Shown in pieces: positions 15,540-25,064 of a stretch of DNA of 64,000 nucleotides. Under the pieces are notes generated by a model. It was given only the letters and a program-made list of their open reading frames with translations. It had not been told where the DNA came from and made no database searches. The position numbers and the translations under genes were made by a program. Every line of letters begins with the position of its first letter. The stretch's first letter is position 1. Source of the DNA: Putridiphycobacter roseus (GTDB lineage Bacteria > Bacteroidota > Bacteroidia > Flavobacteriales_D > Crocinitomicaceae); NCBI RefSeq assembly GCF_003234935.1, contig NZ_QKSB01000006.1, positions 1 through 64,000 of the forward strand. The letters are read 5' to 3'.

Positions 15540-16538
15540 ATGCTCAAAATAGGCCTTTTTGGTGTCGGACATCTAGGAAAAATCCACGCAAGATTAATTA
15601 ATGAATTAGCAACAACATATAAATTTGTTGGTTTTTTTGACCCCAATGAAGAAAATGCCGCTTTTGTAGCTAAAGAATATAACTTAAAAAGATTTGATAC
15701 AGTCAACGCTTTAATTGATGCGGTAGATTGTATTGATATTGTAACACCTACCCTTTCCCACTTCGAAATTGCTAAAACGGCCATTGAAAAAGGGGTGCAT
15801 GTTTTTGTGGAAAAACCAATCACCAATAATGTAGAGGATGCCGCTTTACTAACTGAATTAACTGACAAACACCAAGTAACGGTTCAAGTTGGACATGTGG
15901 AAAGATTTAATCCCGCTTTTACAAATGCCAGTACTTTTTTTAATAGTCCACGATTTATTGAAACGCACCGCTTGGCACAATATAACCCAAGAGGTACGGA
16001 TGTGCCTGTGGTGTTAGACTTAATGATTCACGATATTGATATTGTTTTAAGTGTAGTGAAATCTCCTGTTCGTCGCATATCTGCTTCTGGGGTGGCTGTA
16101 GTAAGTGAAACGCCTGATATTACAAATGCACGAATTGAATTTGAAAATGGCTGTGTTGCTAACCTGACAGCTTCTCGAATTTCTATGAAAAATATGCGCA
16201 AATCTAGGTTTTTTCAAAAAGACGCCTATATTTCTGTCGATTTTTTAAATAAGAAAACAGAAATTGTTAAACTGACTACCCTAAAGGAAGAAGCGGATCC
16301 ATTTGATATAGTTTTAGACATGGCGGATGGCACCACCAAAAAGAAAATTGAAATATTTTCACCAAAAGTAGACGAAATTAACGCCATTAAAGAGGAGTTA
16401 AGCGCTTTTGCTAATGCCATTGAAAATAAAACAATTCCAGTGGTAACCATTTCAGATGGATTTCAAGCCCTTAAAGTAGCTCATTTAATCATGCAAGATG
16501 TTGACGTAAATTTAAATCGAATTCAAGAAAATAATTAA
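15540..16538 (+). CDS. Gfo/Idh/MocA family NAD(P)-dependent oxidoreductase
   Basis: A sugar-type dehydrogenase of 332 aa. The N-terminal Rossmann domain starts with IGLFGVGHLGKIHARLI (GxGxxG at 8-13), and VEKPITN near residue 96 carries the family Lys-Pro pair. The C-terminal alpha/beta domain (about 120-325) has the DLMIHDIDIVLS segment near 160 with the likely catalytic His. Members oxidise or reduce sugars or related compounds in the cytoplasm, but the substrate cannot be read from the sequence. It precedes a lipoprotein and a sugar transferase gene, so a role in surface polysaccharide precursor metabolism is possible. Confidence 0.85.
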   Translation: MLKIGLFGVGHLGKIHARLINELATTYKFVGFFDPNEENAAFVAKEYNLKRFDTVNALIDAVDCIDIVTPTLSHFEIAKTAIEKGVHVFVEKPITNNVEDAALLTELTDKHQVTVQVGHVERFNPAFTNASTFFNSPRFIETHRLAQYNPRGTDVPVVLDLMIHDIDIVLSVVKSPVRRISASGVAVVSETPDITNARIEFENGCVANLTASRISMKNMRKSRFFQKDAYISVDFLNKKTEIVKLTTLKEEADPFDIVLDMADGTTKKKIEIFSPKVDEINAIKEELSAFANAIENKTIPVVTISDGFQALKVAHLIMQDVDVNLNRIQENN

Positions 16539-16570
16539 TCGAAATTACCGTTAAACACAAAATCTATTGC

Positions 16571-17434
16571 ATGAAAATATTTTACCTTGCCTGTTTATTA
16601 ACCTTATTTACTGCTTGCCAACCCGATTTAACACCATCTTGGTTGGTGATTGATGACTTTACTTTTACAACTAATGTCACCGTAGAAGGTGAAAACTCCG
16701 AAGAAATAGTAGATGCTTGGGTCTATTTAGATGGGAAATCTATGGGAACATGGGAAATTCCATTAAAAATGCCAATACTGGAAGAAGGAGAACATGAACT
16801 CCAAGTTTTTGCTGGAATTAAAGATAATGGAGAAGGAGATACCCGTGTTAATTATGAGTTTTATACTTCCTACTCTACCACAATCCAACTAAAAAAAGAA
16901 GAAATTACGGCAGTGAAACCTGAGTTTAAATACAAATCTGGCTTGTCTTTTGCAGGTAAGGAAGACTTTGAAGATACCGGAAATATATTCGGCCTTTTCT
17001 CTAGTGACGATTCAACCAAAATTGTTAGTATCTCCAAAAATGACTATCCTAATATTGTAAAATATGGTAACAATTGTGGGATGATTAAATTATCCAATAT
17101 AGATACCAGCTTTACCATTATTACAGCACAAAGTTTTTTAATTAAACAAACGGAAGTTTATTTGGAATTAGACTACCTTTCTACAAACTCCTTTACCATT
17201 GGTATTTTAGATGCTACCGCAGATGGTACAGAATCCATCAATTCTCCCCATGTAGGTCTTTACGCAACGGATTCAAATAATTTTGAATGGAAACATGCTT
17301 ATTTCCCACTTACTTACTGGACTAACGTAAATACTTTAGCAACTTATTACGAACTTTATTTATATGGTTCTATAGATGATAATAACACGGAAGGTGTAAT
17401 CTATCTAGATAATATAAGAATTGTATCTTATTAA
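16571..17434 (+). CDS. Lipoprotein of unknown function, 287 aa
   Basis: The lipobox LTLFTAC puts the lipidated Cys at residue 16. The mature protein is beta-rich with an Ig- or PEGA-like first part (about 35-100, including a WVYLDGKSMGTW hairpin) and a jelly-roll-like second part (about 140-287) ending with YLDNIRIVSY, a pattern typical of carbohydrate-binding or concanavalin-like folds. No exact family is recognised. It lies 32 bp after the oxidoreductase and 7 bp before the sugar transferase, so these three genes are probably cotranscribed. Confidence 0.75.
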   Translation: MKIFYLACLLTLFTACQPDLTPSWLVIDDFTFTTNVTVEGENSEEIVDAWVYLDGKSMGTWEIPLKMPILEEGEHELQVFAGIKDNGEGDTRVNYEFYTSYSTTIQLKKEEITAVKPEFKYKSGLSFAGKEDFEDTGNIFGLFSSDDSTKIVSISKNDYPNIVKYGNNCGMIKLSNIDTSFTIITAQSFLIKQTEVYLELDYLSTNSFTIGILDATADGTESINSPHVGLYATDSNNFEWKHAYFPLTYWTNVNTLATYYELYLYGSIDDNNTEGVIYLDNIRIVSY

Positions 17435-17441
17435 ATCCAGT

Positions 17442-18836
17442 ATGAATAAACGAAAACAAACCATACTTTTTATTGTATGCGATTTAGTCGCAGCACTAAT
17501 TATATGGACCTTATTTTTTGTTTATCGCGACATTTATATTGAATACGATACCGTTGTTTTTAATAACCGATTCTTCTTAGGCCTTATTGTTGTACCTAGT
17601 TTTTTTATGCTTTTCTATGCCATGCAAGGCACTTACAGAAACGTTTTACGCTTGTATAGAATACGTGTTTTAAAAGACACCCTCATCTCCTCCGTTATTG
17701 TTACCATCATGGTGTTTTTTGTACTGTTGATTGATGATGAAATCTATAACTATAACCAATACTATAAATTACTTTTTGTGCTTTTCGCACTCCACTTTAG
17801 CTTAACTTTAATCCCGCGTTTACTAATTATTACCCCTCAAGTAAAGAAAATTCATGCCGGTAAATTTGGCTTTAATACCCTGATTATTGGCGGTAGTCAA
17901 AAAGCTGTTGAAGTGATAGATGAGTTGAAAAAATTACAACAAAGCTCTGGACACCATTTAAAAGGCTATGTGAACATTAATGGTAACGACTTTAAATTAA
18001 GTGAACACTTGCCTTTTTTAGGACATATTGATGACATTCATCAAATTCTTAAAAATGAAAAATTCGAAGAAGTAATTATTGCCCTGGAAAGTTCTGACCA
18101 CCAAAAATTACAAAGTATCTTTATTCAATTGGCCACTTACGATTTGAAAATTAATATCATCCCCGATTCTTACGATATATTAGCTGGTCAAGTGAAAATG
18201 AACAGTATTTATGGCGCTCTACTTCTTGAAGTAAACCTACTCCCAATGCCCGACTGGCAGTATGCGACCAAAAGATTCATTGATTTATTTATCGCTACTT
18301 TTGCCCTAATTATATTATCCCCCCTTTTACTCCTTTTAGCCATCTTAGTTAAAACATCTTCTAAAGGTCCCGTATTTTTTACCCAAGAAAGAATTGGTTT
18401 AAACGGTAAACCTTTTCAAATTGTGAAATACCGAACCATGGTGCTGAATTCTGAAGAAAATGGACCCCAGCTATCCAGCTCTAACGATAGTAGAATTACT
18501 AACCTTGGTAAAATATTAAGAAAAACCAGATTAGATGAGTTTCCTCAATTTTGGAATGTACTTAAAGGGGACATGTCTATCGTTGGTCCAAGACCTGAAC
18601 GACAATTCTATATCGATAAAATTATTCAGGAAGATCCGCAATATATTTATCTTCATAAAGTACGACCAGGAATTACTTCTTGGGGTCAGGTTAAATTTGG
18701 CTATGCTGAAAATGTTGATGAAATGCTGCAAAGAATGAAATATGATTTATTATACATTCGAAACATGTCTTTGGCACTCGATTTAAAAATTATGTTTTAT
18801 ACCATGGCAATCATTATTAAAGCTAAAGGTAAATAA
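17442..18836 (+). CDS. Polyprenyl-phosphate sugar-1-phosphate transferase (WcaJ/WbaP-like)
   Basis: Initiates exopolysaccharide or O-antigen repeat-unit synthesis by moving a sugar-1-phosphate onto undecaprenyl phosphate at the inner membrane. The 464-aa product has four N-terminal membrane helices (within about 8-125), a cytoplasmic CoA-binding-like Rossmann domain (about 135-255), a re-entrant helix (about 275-300) and the bacterial sugar transferase domain to the end, with KYRTM near 325, RLDEFPQFWNVLKGDMSIVG near 364 and GPRPER near 384, all catalytic signatures. The ATG at 17442 was chosen because it begins the basic pre-helix stretch. No other glycosyltransferase genes adjoin it here. 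Confidence 0.92.
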   Translation: MNKRKQTILFIVCDLVAALIIWTLFFVYRDIYIEYDTVVFNNRFFLGLIVVPSFFMLFYAMQGTYRNVLRLYRIRVLKDTLISSVIVTIMVFFVLLIDDEIYNYNQYYKLLFVLFALHFSLTLIPRLLIITPQVKKIHAGKFGFNTLIIGGSQKAVEVIDELKKLQQSSGHHLKGYVNINGNDFKLSEHLPFLGHIDDIHQILKNEKFEEVIIALESSDHQKLQSIFIQLATYDLKINIIPDSYDILAGQVKMNSIYGALLLEVNLLPMPDWQYATKRFIDLFIATFALIILSPLLLLLAILVKTSSKGPVFFTQERIGLNGKPFQIVKYRTMVLNSEENGPQLSSSNDSRITNLGKILRKTRLDEFPQFWNVLKGDMSIVGPRPERQFYIDKIIQEDPQYIYLHKVRPGITSWGQVKFGYAENVDEMLQRMKYDLLYIRNMSLALDLKIMFYTMAIIIKAKGK

Positions 18837-18916
18837 AACCTTCTACCTGCATTTTAACACCACTAAACTGCTTTAAATTTTCCAGAACTATTATCTTTAA
18901 ACATTAAATTTTATTT

Positions 18917-19852
18917 ATGGAAATGCTCCGCATTGAAAACATTGTTAAACAATACGCAAACCACAAGGCCTTAGATGATGTGTCTTTAAGTACTCAAAAA
19001 GGTGAAATATTTGGACTTTTAGGTCCAAATGGTGCCGGAAAAACCAGTTTAATCAGAATCATTAATCAAATCACTGCGCCTGATTCAGGTAACGTACTGA
19101 TAGAAGGTAAACCCATTCAAAGAGAAGATATCACCAAAATAGGATACCTTCCTGAAGAAAGAGGCTTGTATAAAAAAATGAAAGTAGGCGAACAAGCTCT
19201 TTATTTTGCAAGACTTAAAGGCATGTCGAAAAACGAAGCAAAAGTTAAACTTAAAGAATGGTTTGAAAGGTTTGAAATTGCAGCATGGTATGACAAAAAA
19301 ATTGAAGAATTATCAAAAGGGATGGCGCAAAAAATTCAATTCATATCTACCGTTTTACATAACCCACCCCTCTTAATTTTAGATGAACCTTTTAGTGGTT
19401 TTGACCCTATTAATACCGAGCTTGTTAAAGCTGAAATACTGCGCTTAAAAGCAAATGGCACCTCTATCATGCTTTCAACGCATAACATGAACAGTGTGGA
19501 GGAAATTTGCGACTCTATTGTATTGTTAAACAAATCTAAAGTGGTATTAAATGGTTCTTTAAGCGCTGTTAAAAATCAATTTAGAAGTAATATTTATGAA
19601 GTGAAATTTAAAGGGGTGATGATGGCATTTGCCAATGCCCTTTGGGCCGGATTTAATTTGGTAGACAGTACTCAAATTGATGACAATACTGCCATTGCTC
19701 ACGTACAACTAAAAAATAATAATTCAGTGAATGACTTATTAAAAGCTATTCTGCCCGCTGTTGAAATTATTTCTATTCAAGAAATTGAACCTACCATGAA
19801 TGACATTTTTATTAAAGCAATACAACAAACAAAAGGAGGTAACCATGAGTAA
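18917..19852 (+). CDS. ABC transporter ATP-binding protein (NatA-like)
   Basis: Energises an ABC-2 type exporter. The 311-aa product carries Walker A GPNGAGKTS (about 36-44), signature LSKGMAQKIQ (about 135), Walker B LLILDEPFSG (about 155) and the H-loop STHNM, followed by a C-terminal DUF4162-type extension (about 215-300) seen in NatA-like proteins. The gene overlaps the permease gene by 8 bp, so both are translated together. Substrate is unknown; NatAB of Bacillus exports sodium, but Bacteroidota homologues are uncharacterised as far as I know. Confidence 0.92.
   Translation: MEMLRIENIVKQYANHKALDDVSLSTQKGEIFGLLGPNGAGKTSLIRIINQITAPDSGNVLIEGKPIQREDITKIGYLPEERGLYKKMKVGEQALYFARLKGMSKNEAKVKLKEWFERFEIAAWYDKKIEELSKGMAQKIQFISTVLHNPPLLILDEPFSGFDPINTELVKAEILRLKANGTSIMLSTHNMNSVEEICDSIVLLNKSKVVLNGSLSAVKNQFRSNIYEVKFKGVMMAFANALWAGFNLVDSTQIDDNTAIAHVQLKNNNSVNDLLKAILPAVEIISIQEIEPTMNDIFIKAIQQTKGGNHE
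19833..19840 (+). promoter_or_regulatory. Consensus Shine-Dalgarno site for the permease gene
   Basis: AAGGAGGT lies 4 bases before the ATG at 19845 and within the end of the ATPase gene. A perfect anti-16S match is uncommon in this phylum, where most genes in the window lack one; it fixes the permease start. Confidence 0.7.
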
Positions 19853-21170
19853 TTTAAAATTGATTATTGGGCGGGAATACAATACCCGTGTTCGAAAAAA
19901 ATCTTTCTTAGCAACTACCATCCTTATTCCTATTGTTTTTATTGGATTTATGTTTGGCGTAATGTACTTAGGTCTCGAAGATGAAAAACAAGTCAAGGTT
20001 TTAGTAGCCGATCCTGGTGGCTGGTGTGGCACAAAAATATTTCAAGAAGATCCTTTAAATACTCCTGCGCAGTTTTATTTCTATGAAAACTATATCGACA
20101 GTGCAGCACAATTTTTAAATGATCCCAAATTTGAAGAATACGATATATTAATTAGCCTAAACGAAAAGGTGCCCCAAAACAGAAGGGTGGTAGCTTACTA
20201 TAAAAAAAATCCAAGCTTAAAGATTAAAAGCTACATTGAAAATAGAATCGAAGCTAGAATTAGGGAATATTTTGCATTGAAAAAAACGGATTTAACGCTG
20301 CAACAGTATAACTTAATCCAACTCCCTTTTGATTTTAAATTTTTGGATGCACTAGACCCCGAAGGAAAAGACGACAGCGCTAGAAGAGCCACTGTAGGAT
20401 TTGGATTCGCTATTCTTATTTACTTTTTTATCTTCTTTTATTCTAACCAAGTAATGCGTGGCGTTATTGAAGAAAAAACTAACCGTGTGGTGGAAATCAT
20501 TATCTCTTCGGTAAAACCTTTTCACTTAATGCTCGGTAAAATTACAGGTATTGGCCTCGTTGGTTTAACCCAATTTATGATTTGGGTCGTAATGTCGGGT
20601 ATTGGCCTATTTTTACTACGTATTTTTGTATTTCCCGACATGGTAGATCCAGCCAATTGGGATGCCGCAGCAATGGAAAATGGAGAAATAGTAAACCAAG
20701 GTATTGCGCAATCTAACGATTTTGTCAATTTTATCTATTTCGATATCAACTGGTTTGTAATGATCTCTTTCTTTTTAATTTACTTTATCGGTGGCTTCTT
20801 AATCTATTCTGGCATTTTTGCCATGATTGGTGCCATGGTGGACTCCGAAACAGATACCCAACAATTGGTACTACCCGTAACTATGCCTTTAATTTTAGCC
20901 TATCTGGTAGCTTCCTTGATGTTGACCAACCCCGAAAGTGTTATCGGAACCTGGTTTTCTGTCATCCCCCTCACCTCACCTATTGTTATGGTAGTAAAAG
21001 TGGCCATAGGAACCGTTTCTCCTTTTATCTTAATCGTTTCCATTGTTTTATTAATCCTCACTTTTATTGCCACCACCTGGATGGCTGCTAAAATTTACCG
21101 AACAGGAATACTCATGTATGGTAAAAAAGCTAGCTGGAGAGAAGTGCTCAAATGGTTAAAATATAAGTAG
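19845..21170 (+). CDS. ABC-2 type permease (NatB-like)
   Basis: Membrane partner of the upstream ATPase, 441 aa. A first membrane helix (about 24-44) is followed by an extracytoplasmic domain (to about 175) and a C-terminal block of five to six helices (about 185-430). The motif GVIEEKTNRVVEIIISSVKP (about 207-226) between helices is the hallmark of ABC-2 permeases of the NatB group. The start at 19845 is set by the perfect ribosome-binding site; a longer frame would overlap the ATPase further. Forms a two-gene operon with the ATPase. Confidence 0.92.
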   Translation: MSNLKLIIGREYNTRVRKKSFLATTILIPIVFIGFMFGVMYLGLEDEKQVKVLVADPGGWCGTKIFQEDPLNTPAQFYFYENYIDSAAQFLNDPKFEEYDILISLNEKVPQNRRVVAYYKKNPSLKIKSYIENRIEARIREYFALKKTDLTLQQYNLIQLPFDFKFLDALDPEGKDDSARRATVGFGFAILIYFFIFFYSNQVMRGVIEEKTNRVVEIIISSVKPFHLMLGKITGIGLVGLTQFMIWVVMSGIGLFLLRIFVFPDMVDPANWDAAAMENGEIVNQGIAQSNDFVNFIYFDINWFVMISFFLIYFIGGFLIYSGIFAMIGAMVDSETDTQQLVLPVTMPLILAYLVASLMLTNPESVIGTWFSVIPLTSPIVMVVKVAIGTVSPFILIVSIVLLILTFIATTWMAAKIYRTGILMYGKKASWREVLKWLKYK

Positions 21171-21219
21171 TAGTATCCAATTTCTCGATTTTTTTTCGTA
21201 ATTTGTAGTGGACCTAATG

Positions 21220-22134
21220 ATGAAAAATCGAATTGCTATTATTGACATTGGAACAAATACGTTCAATTTATTGGTTGTCGACCGGTCTGAAAATTCCTTT
21301 GAAATTGTATTTAAAGAACGTGTAGGTGTTGGCTTAGGTAATAATGGTATCAATGATGCTAAAATAGTCGCCAATGCCTTTGATAGAGGTATAAAAACGT
21401 TAGAAAGTTTTAAAGACAAGTGCCTGCAATTAAATGTGGCATATATTCACGCATTTGGTACTTCCGCCCTTCGAAACGCGACGAATAAAAATTCCTTTTT
21501 AACGGAAGTGATTGCCAAAACAGGTATCCATATTCAAGTAATTTCTGGTGCTGAAGAAGCACACTACATCTATAAAGGCGTAAAACTAGGATACGATTTT
21601 ACACACCCTGGCTTAATTATGGACATTGGCGGTGGCAGTACAGAATTTATCTTTGCCAACCAACATGGTGTTCAACATAAAAAAAGCTTTGAAATTGGCG
21701 TGTCTAGAATGTACCAGTATTTCGACAAACCCAAAGCGCTAAACGAAAGTATCGTTAAAAATATTGAAGGCTATCTGGCTAAAATCACCAATGATTTTTT
21801 TAAAGACAAGCAGACCGCTGTTTTTATTGGTTCATCCGGCTCTTTTAAAACCTTTTACGAACTGTATGCGAATAAACAGTATCCTAGAAATGAATATGTG
21901 GAAATTGAAGTGCCAATCCTAATCCAATCCCTTAACGAAATTATCTATTCTACTAAAAAAGAAAGAGAGGAGAATAGCTTTATTATTCCTATTCGAAAAA
22001 AAATGATCAATATCGCTGCCTTAAAAACCAGATGGGTGCTTCAAAAATTAGCCGTTGAAAAATTTATCGTATCGCCATACTCCCTGAAAGAAGGGGCCAT
22101 TTTTATAGAAGAAAAAAAATATGCGCCTAAATAG
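21220..22134 (+). CDS. Ppx/GppA-family exopolyphosphatase/pppGpp phosphohydrolase
   Basis: An ASKHA-fold phosphatase of 304 aa, the short form with only the two core domains. The phosphate 1 loop IDIGTNTFNLLV (about 6-17) and phosphate 2 loop IMDIGGGSTEFI (about 137-148), as well as FGTSALRNATN near 85 and SGAEEAHYIYKG near 110, are classic. It degrades inorganic polyphosphate and/or pppGpp. Both an ATG at 21217 and one at 21220 are possible. It ends 8 bp inside the convergent sigma factor gene. A polyphosphate polymerase-like gene lies at 41626-42384, so both synthesis and breakdown may be encoded in this window. Confidence 0.9.
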   Translation: MKNRIAIIDIGTNTFNLLVVDRSENSFEIVFKERVGVGLGNNGINDAKIVANAFDRGIKTLESFKDKCLQLNVAYIHAFGTSALRNATNKNSFLTEVIAKTGIHIQVISGAEEAHYIYKGVKLGYDFTHPGLIMDIGGGSTEFIFANQHGVQHKKSFEIGVSRMYQYFDKPKALNESIVKNIEGYLAKITNDFFKDKQTAVFIGSSGSFKTFYELYANKQYPRNEYVEIEVPILIQSLNEIIYSTKKEREENSFIIPIRKKMINIAALKTRWVLQKLAVEKFIVSPYSLKEGAIFIEEKKYAPK

Positions 22135-22732
22135 CGTCCTTCGTTTTCTCCATTAAATCTGCCAAAAATGCACGTGCCCTAAATAGTTGCGCCTTTACTG
22201 TACCCAATGGTAAATCCATGTCTGCCGCAATTTCTTCGTAAGATAATTCTAAAAAATACCGCTTCTCAATCAACTCTCTATAACGTGGCTTTAATGTCTG
22301 CACAATGTTACGCATGTGTTTAACCTTTTCCGCATGAATTGCCACCTCTTCTGGGTCACGCTCACTACTTTCAACATCTATTACAATGGCTTCTCCATCA
22401 CTATTCGTAAATCCTGTCTCCATGGAGGTTACCTTGATTCTTTTCTTCCGAATAAAATCTATGGCATTGTTTGAAGCAATTTTAAAAAGCCAAGTACTAA
22501 AAGCAAAACTTGGAGAATATTGGTGTAAACGATTGAATGCCTTACCAAAGGCTTCTATGGTCAAGTCTTCCGCATCCTCATCTTTACTTACCATTTTTAG
22601 CATCATATAATATATCGATTCTCGGTATTTTTCCATTAATTCAGCATATGCAGGCTGTGAACCATTCAAAGCCTTTTCTACCAATGCTAAATCTTTTTTT
22701 CCTTTTTCCGATAAATTATTTTCTTTTACCAT
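22127..22732 (-). CDS. ECF-type RNA polymerase sigma factor, 201 aa
   Basis: Region 2 spans about 20-95 (YRESIYYMMLKMVSKDEDAEDLTIEAFGKAF then FSTWLFKIASNNAIDFIRKKR) and region 4 about 135-195 (YRELIEKRYFLELSYEEIAADMDLPLGTVKAQLFRARAFL as a helix-turn-helix). A short acidic linker joins them. It directs RNA polymerase to a small regulon. Its start overlaps the end of the upstream glycosyltransferase by 7 bp, so it is cotranscribed with that gene. No anti-sigma gene is adjacent, which is common for this conserved Bacteroidota sigma type. Confidence 0.92.
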   Translation of the reverse strand: MVKENNLSEKGKKDLALVEKALNGSQPAYAELMEKYRESIYYMMLKMVSKDEDAEDLTIEAFGKAFNRLHQYSPSFAFSTWLFKIASNNAIDFIRKKRIKVTSMETGFTNSDGEAIVIDVESSERDPEEVAIHAEKVKHMRNIVQTLKPRYRELIEKRYFLELSYEEIAADMDLPLGTVKAQLFRARAFLADLMEKTKDAI

Positions 22733-23859
22733 GCCTTTTTATTTTTTTCTGACTTTGCATAATAAATGAATGGCGTGATGATTAAATGAACCATTTCAAA
22801 TAATGGAAAAACCAAAATTAAGTCTTTCATTTTTAAACGTTTCATCAATAAACCATTGATTATCCAATACAAAGCATATCTTAACACCAACAAGCCTCCA
22901 ATAAAAAAGTACCAGTCTGTATTAAAGCATAAAATAAAGAAAGAAAACCACATGAAATAGAAGGTGCTAGGGAATATTCCTAAGTACAACTTGTTAATAA
23001 GTTTATATTCCGTAGCTGTTGTGTAATGTCGCTGCTTTTGTGCTAACCACGATTTCCAATCTTTTTTTGGCTCAGAATATACAAATGCATTATTTGTAAT
23101 ATTTATAATGGTATTTTTAGCATTAGCAGCATCTCGCATAAATAAATCATCATCCCCTGATGGAATGTGGTAGTGACTTTTAAAACCATCCTTTGCTAAA
23201 AAAAGGTCTTTCGAATAAGCCATATTTCGACCTACCCCCATATACGGCATTCTGTTTTTTGCCGCACTTAAATAGGTAATGGCAATGGAAACTGTATCGA
23301 ATCGAATTAATTTATTGAGCAATCCTTTGTGCTTATACATTGGACCATAGCCAATCACAATTTGCTTGGTAGAGGAATAAGATGCCGCCATTTCTCTTAA
23401 CCAATCTTTAGAATTCGGCTTGCAATCCGCATCCGTTAATAATATAAAATCGTGTTTGGCTCCTTTTATTCCTACCGTTAACGGTATTTTTTTACCGAAT
23501 TTTCGGTGCTTATTTTTTTCTAAGGCTATTAACCTCAAATTTGGAAAGTCTTTTTGATAGGCTTTGATAATATGCCCCGAATCATCTACACTTTGATCAT
23601 TCACCACTATTACCTCAAAATCAGGATAATTCTGTTGTAAAATAAATGGCAGGTATTTATATAGATTATCTTCCTCATTTCTAGCACAAATAATAACTGA
23701 AATTGGGGGCAAAAAGGTGCTGCTATCGGTTTTGTTCTTATGAAATAATAGCCTTAAATTAAACAGTAATAAAAATAATATTTGTAACCCAACAGACAGA
23801 CAAAATGCCAGTAATAGGATACCTATAAAATCAAATTCAAATGGTGGTAAAATTTTCAT
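22726..23859 (-). CDS. Family 2 glycosyltransferase, membrane-bound, 377 aa
   Basis: An N-terminal membrane helix (about 12-33) is followed by a GT-A catalytic domain (about 50-280) with SVIICARNEEDNL, VVVNDQSVDDS, the metal-binding LTDADCKP and the acceptor motif near GDDDLFMRDAAN with QKQRHY, a processive-type Q-x-x-RW-like signature. Two or three membrane helices end the protein (about 295-372). It probably adds sugars to a lipid or polysaccharide at the inner membrane. The gene overlaps the following sigma factor gene by 7 bp, forming an operon. Acceptor unknown. Confidence 0.88.
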   Translation of the reverse strand: MKILPPFEFDFIGILLLAFCLSVGLQILFLLLFNLRLLFHKNKTDSSTFLPPISVIICARNEEDNLYKYLPFILQQNYPDFEVIVVNDQSVDDSGHIIKAYQKDFPNLRLIALEKNKHRKFGKKIPLTVGIKGAKHDFILLTDADCKPNSKDWLREMAASYSSTKQIVIGYGPMYKHKGLLNKLIRFDTVSIAITYLSAAKNRMPYMGVGRNMAYSKDLFLAKDGFKSHYHIPSGDDDLFMRDAANAKNTIINITNNAFVYSEPKKDWKSWLAQKQRHYTTATEYKLINKLYLGIFPSTFYFMWFSFFILCFNTDWYFFIGGLLVLRYALYWIINGLLMKRLKMKDLILVFPLFEMVHLIITPFIYYAKSEKNKKAW

Positions 23860-23931
23860 AATTAAAATTCAAACAAATGTGTCACTTTTTGTATTACCCT
23901 TATCTTTGTCTTTTAAATACTTTTCCACAAA

Positions 23932-25062
23932 ATGAATTTTAAACTCGAATCAACCGACCCGAAGTCAAAAGCAAGAACAGGAACATTAACCACGGCGCAT
24001 GGTGAAATAAAAACACCAATATTTATGCCCGTTGGTACCGCTGGAACAGTAAAGGGCTTGCACCAACATGAACTGAAAAATGATGTAAAAGCCCAAATTA
24101 TACTCGGGAATACTTACCACCTTTACTTAAGACCGGGAATTGAAACCCTAGAAAAAGCTGGTGGTTTACATAAATTCATGAACTGGGATATGCCCATCTT
24201 AACCGATTCTGGTGGATACCAAGTCTATTCTTTGTCCGGTACCAGAAAAATTAATGAAAATGGGGTGAAATTTCAATCTCATATTGATGGAAGTTCTCAT
24301 TTGTTTACCCCTGAATACGCCATGGATATCCAAAGGTCGATTGGTGCAGACTTAATTATGGCTTTTGATGAGTGTACCCCATACCCTTGTGAATATAATT
24401 ATGCAAGACGTTCTATGCACATGACGCATAGATGGTTAAAAAGATGTGTTGATCGATTTGATAGCACAACGCCTTTATATGGTTACGACCAAACTTTATT
24501 ACCCATTATTCAAGGTAGTGTATACAAAGACCTGCGAAAAGAGTCGGCTGAAACAATTGCTAGTTTTGATTTACCCGCTAATGCTATTGGTGGCCTTTCT
24601 GTAGGGGAACCTGATGAAGACCTTTATGAAATGACTGATTTGGTTTGCGATTATTTACCAAAGGAAAAACCACGCTATTTAATGGGCGTAGGTACACCAA
24701 TTAATCTTTTAGAATGTATTGCGCTGGGTATTGATATGTTCGACTGTGTTCTACCAACTAGAAATGCTAGACATGGTACCATTTACACTCAAAATGGCAT
24801 CATGAACGTCAAAAACTTAAAATGGAAAGATGACTTTACTTGCTTGGATGAAAACGGTACCTCTTATGTGGATAGTACTTATTCTAAATCTTATGTGCGC
24901 CACCTTTTTACCGTAAACGAAGCATTAGGAAAACAAATTACTAGTATACACAATTTGGCTTTTTACTTGTGGCTTGTTGGTGAAGCTAGAACACAAATTG
25001 AAGCAGGCACTTTTACCGACTGGAAGAATAAAATGGTGGTTCAACTCGCTCAAAAATTATAA
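23932..25062 (+). CDS. tgt: tRNA-guanine (queuine) transglycosylase lacking the zinc cysteines
   Basis: Exchanges guanine-34 of GUN-anticodon tRNAs for the queuosine precursor preQ1. The 376-aa length and active site are standard: D92 in TDSGGYQV, GGLSVGEP near 220, and nucleophile D271 in MFDCVLPTRNARHG. The family's zinc site (C-x-C-x2-C-x25-H) aligns without gaps to the E. coli enzyme, but the three Cys positions are G309, S311 and D314, while H340 in SIHNL is kept. I recall the same loss in other Bacteroidota Tgt proteins, so it is probably a lineage trait, not damage. The gene leads an operon of four genes with 2-bp gap or overlaps. Confidence 0.95.
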   Translation: MNFKLESTDPKSKARTGTLTTAHGEIKTPIFMPVGTAGTVKGLHQHELKNDVKAQIILGNTYHLYLRPGIETLEKAGGLHKFMNWDMPILTDSGGYQVYSLSGTRKINENGVKFQSHIDGSSHLFTPEYAMDIQRSIGADLIMAFDECTPYPCEYNYARRSMHMTHRWLKRCVDRFDSTTPLYGYDQTLLPIIQGSVYKDLRKESAETIASFDLPANAIGGLSVGEPDEDLYEMTDLVCDYLPKEKPRYLMGVGTPINLLECIALGIDMFDCVLPTRNARHGTIYTQNGIMNVKNLKWKDDFTCLDENGTSYVDSTYSKSYVRHLFTVNEALGKQITSIHNLAFYLWLVGEARTQIEAGTFTDWKNKMVVQLAQKL

Positions 25063-25064
25063 CT

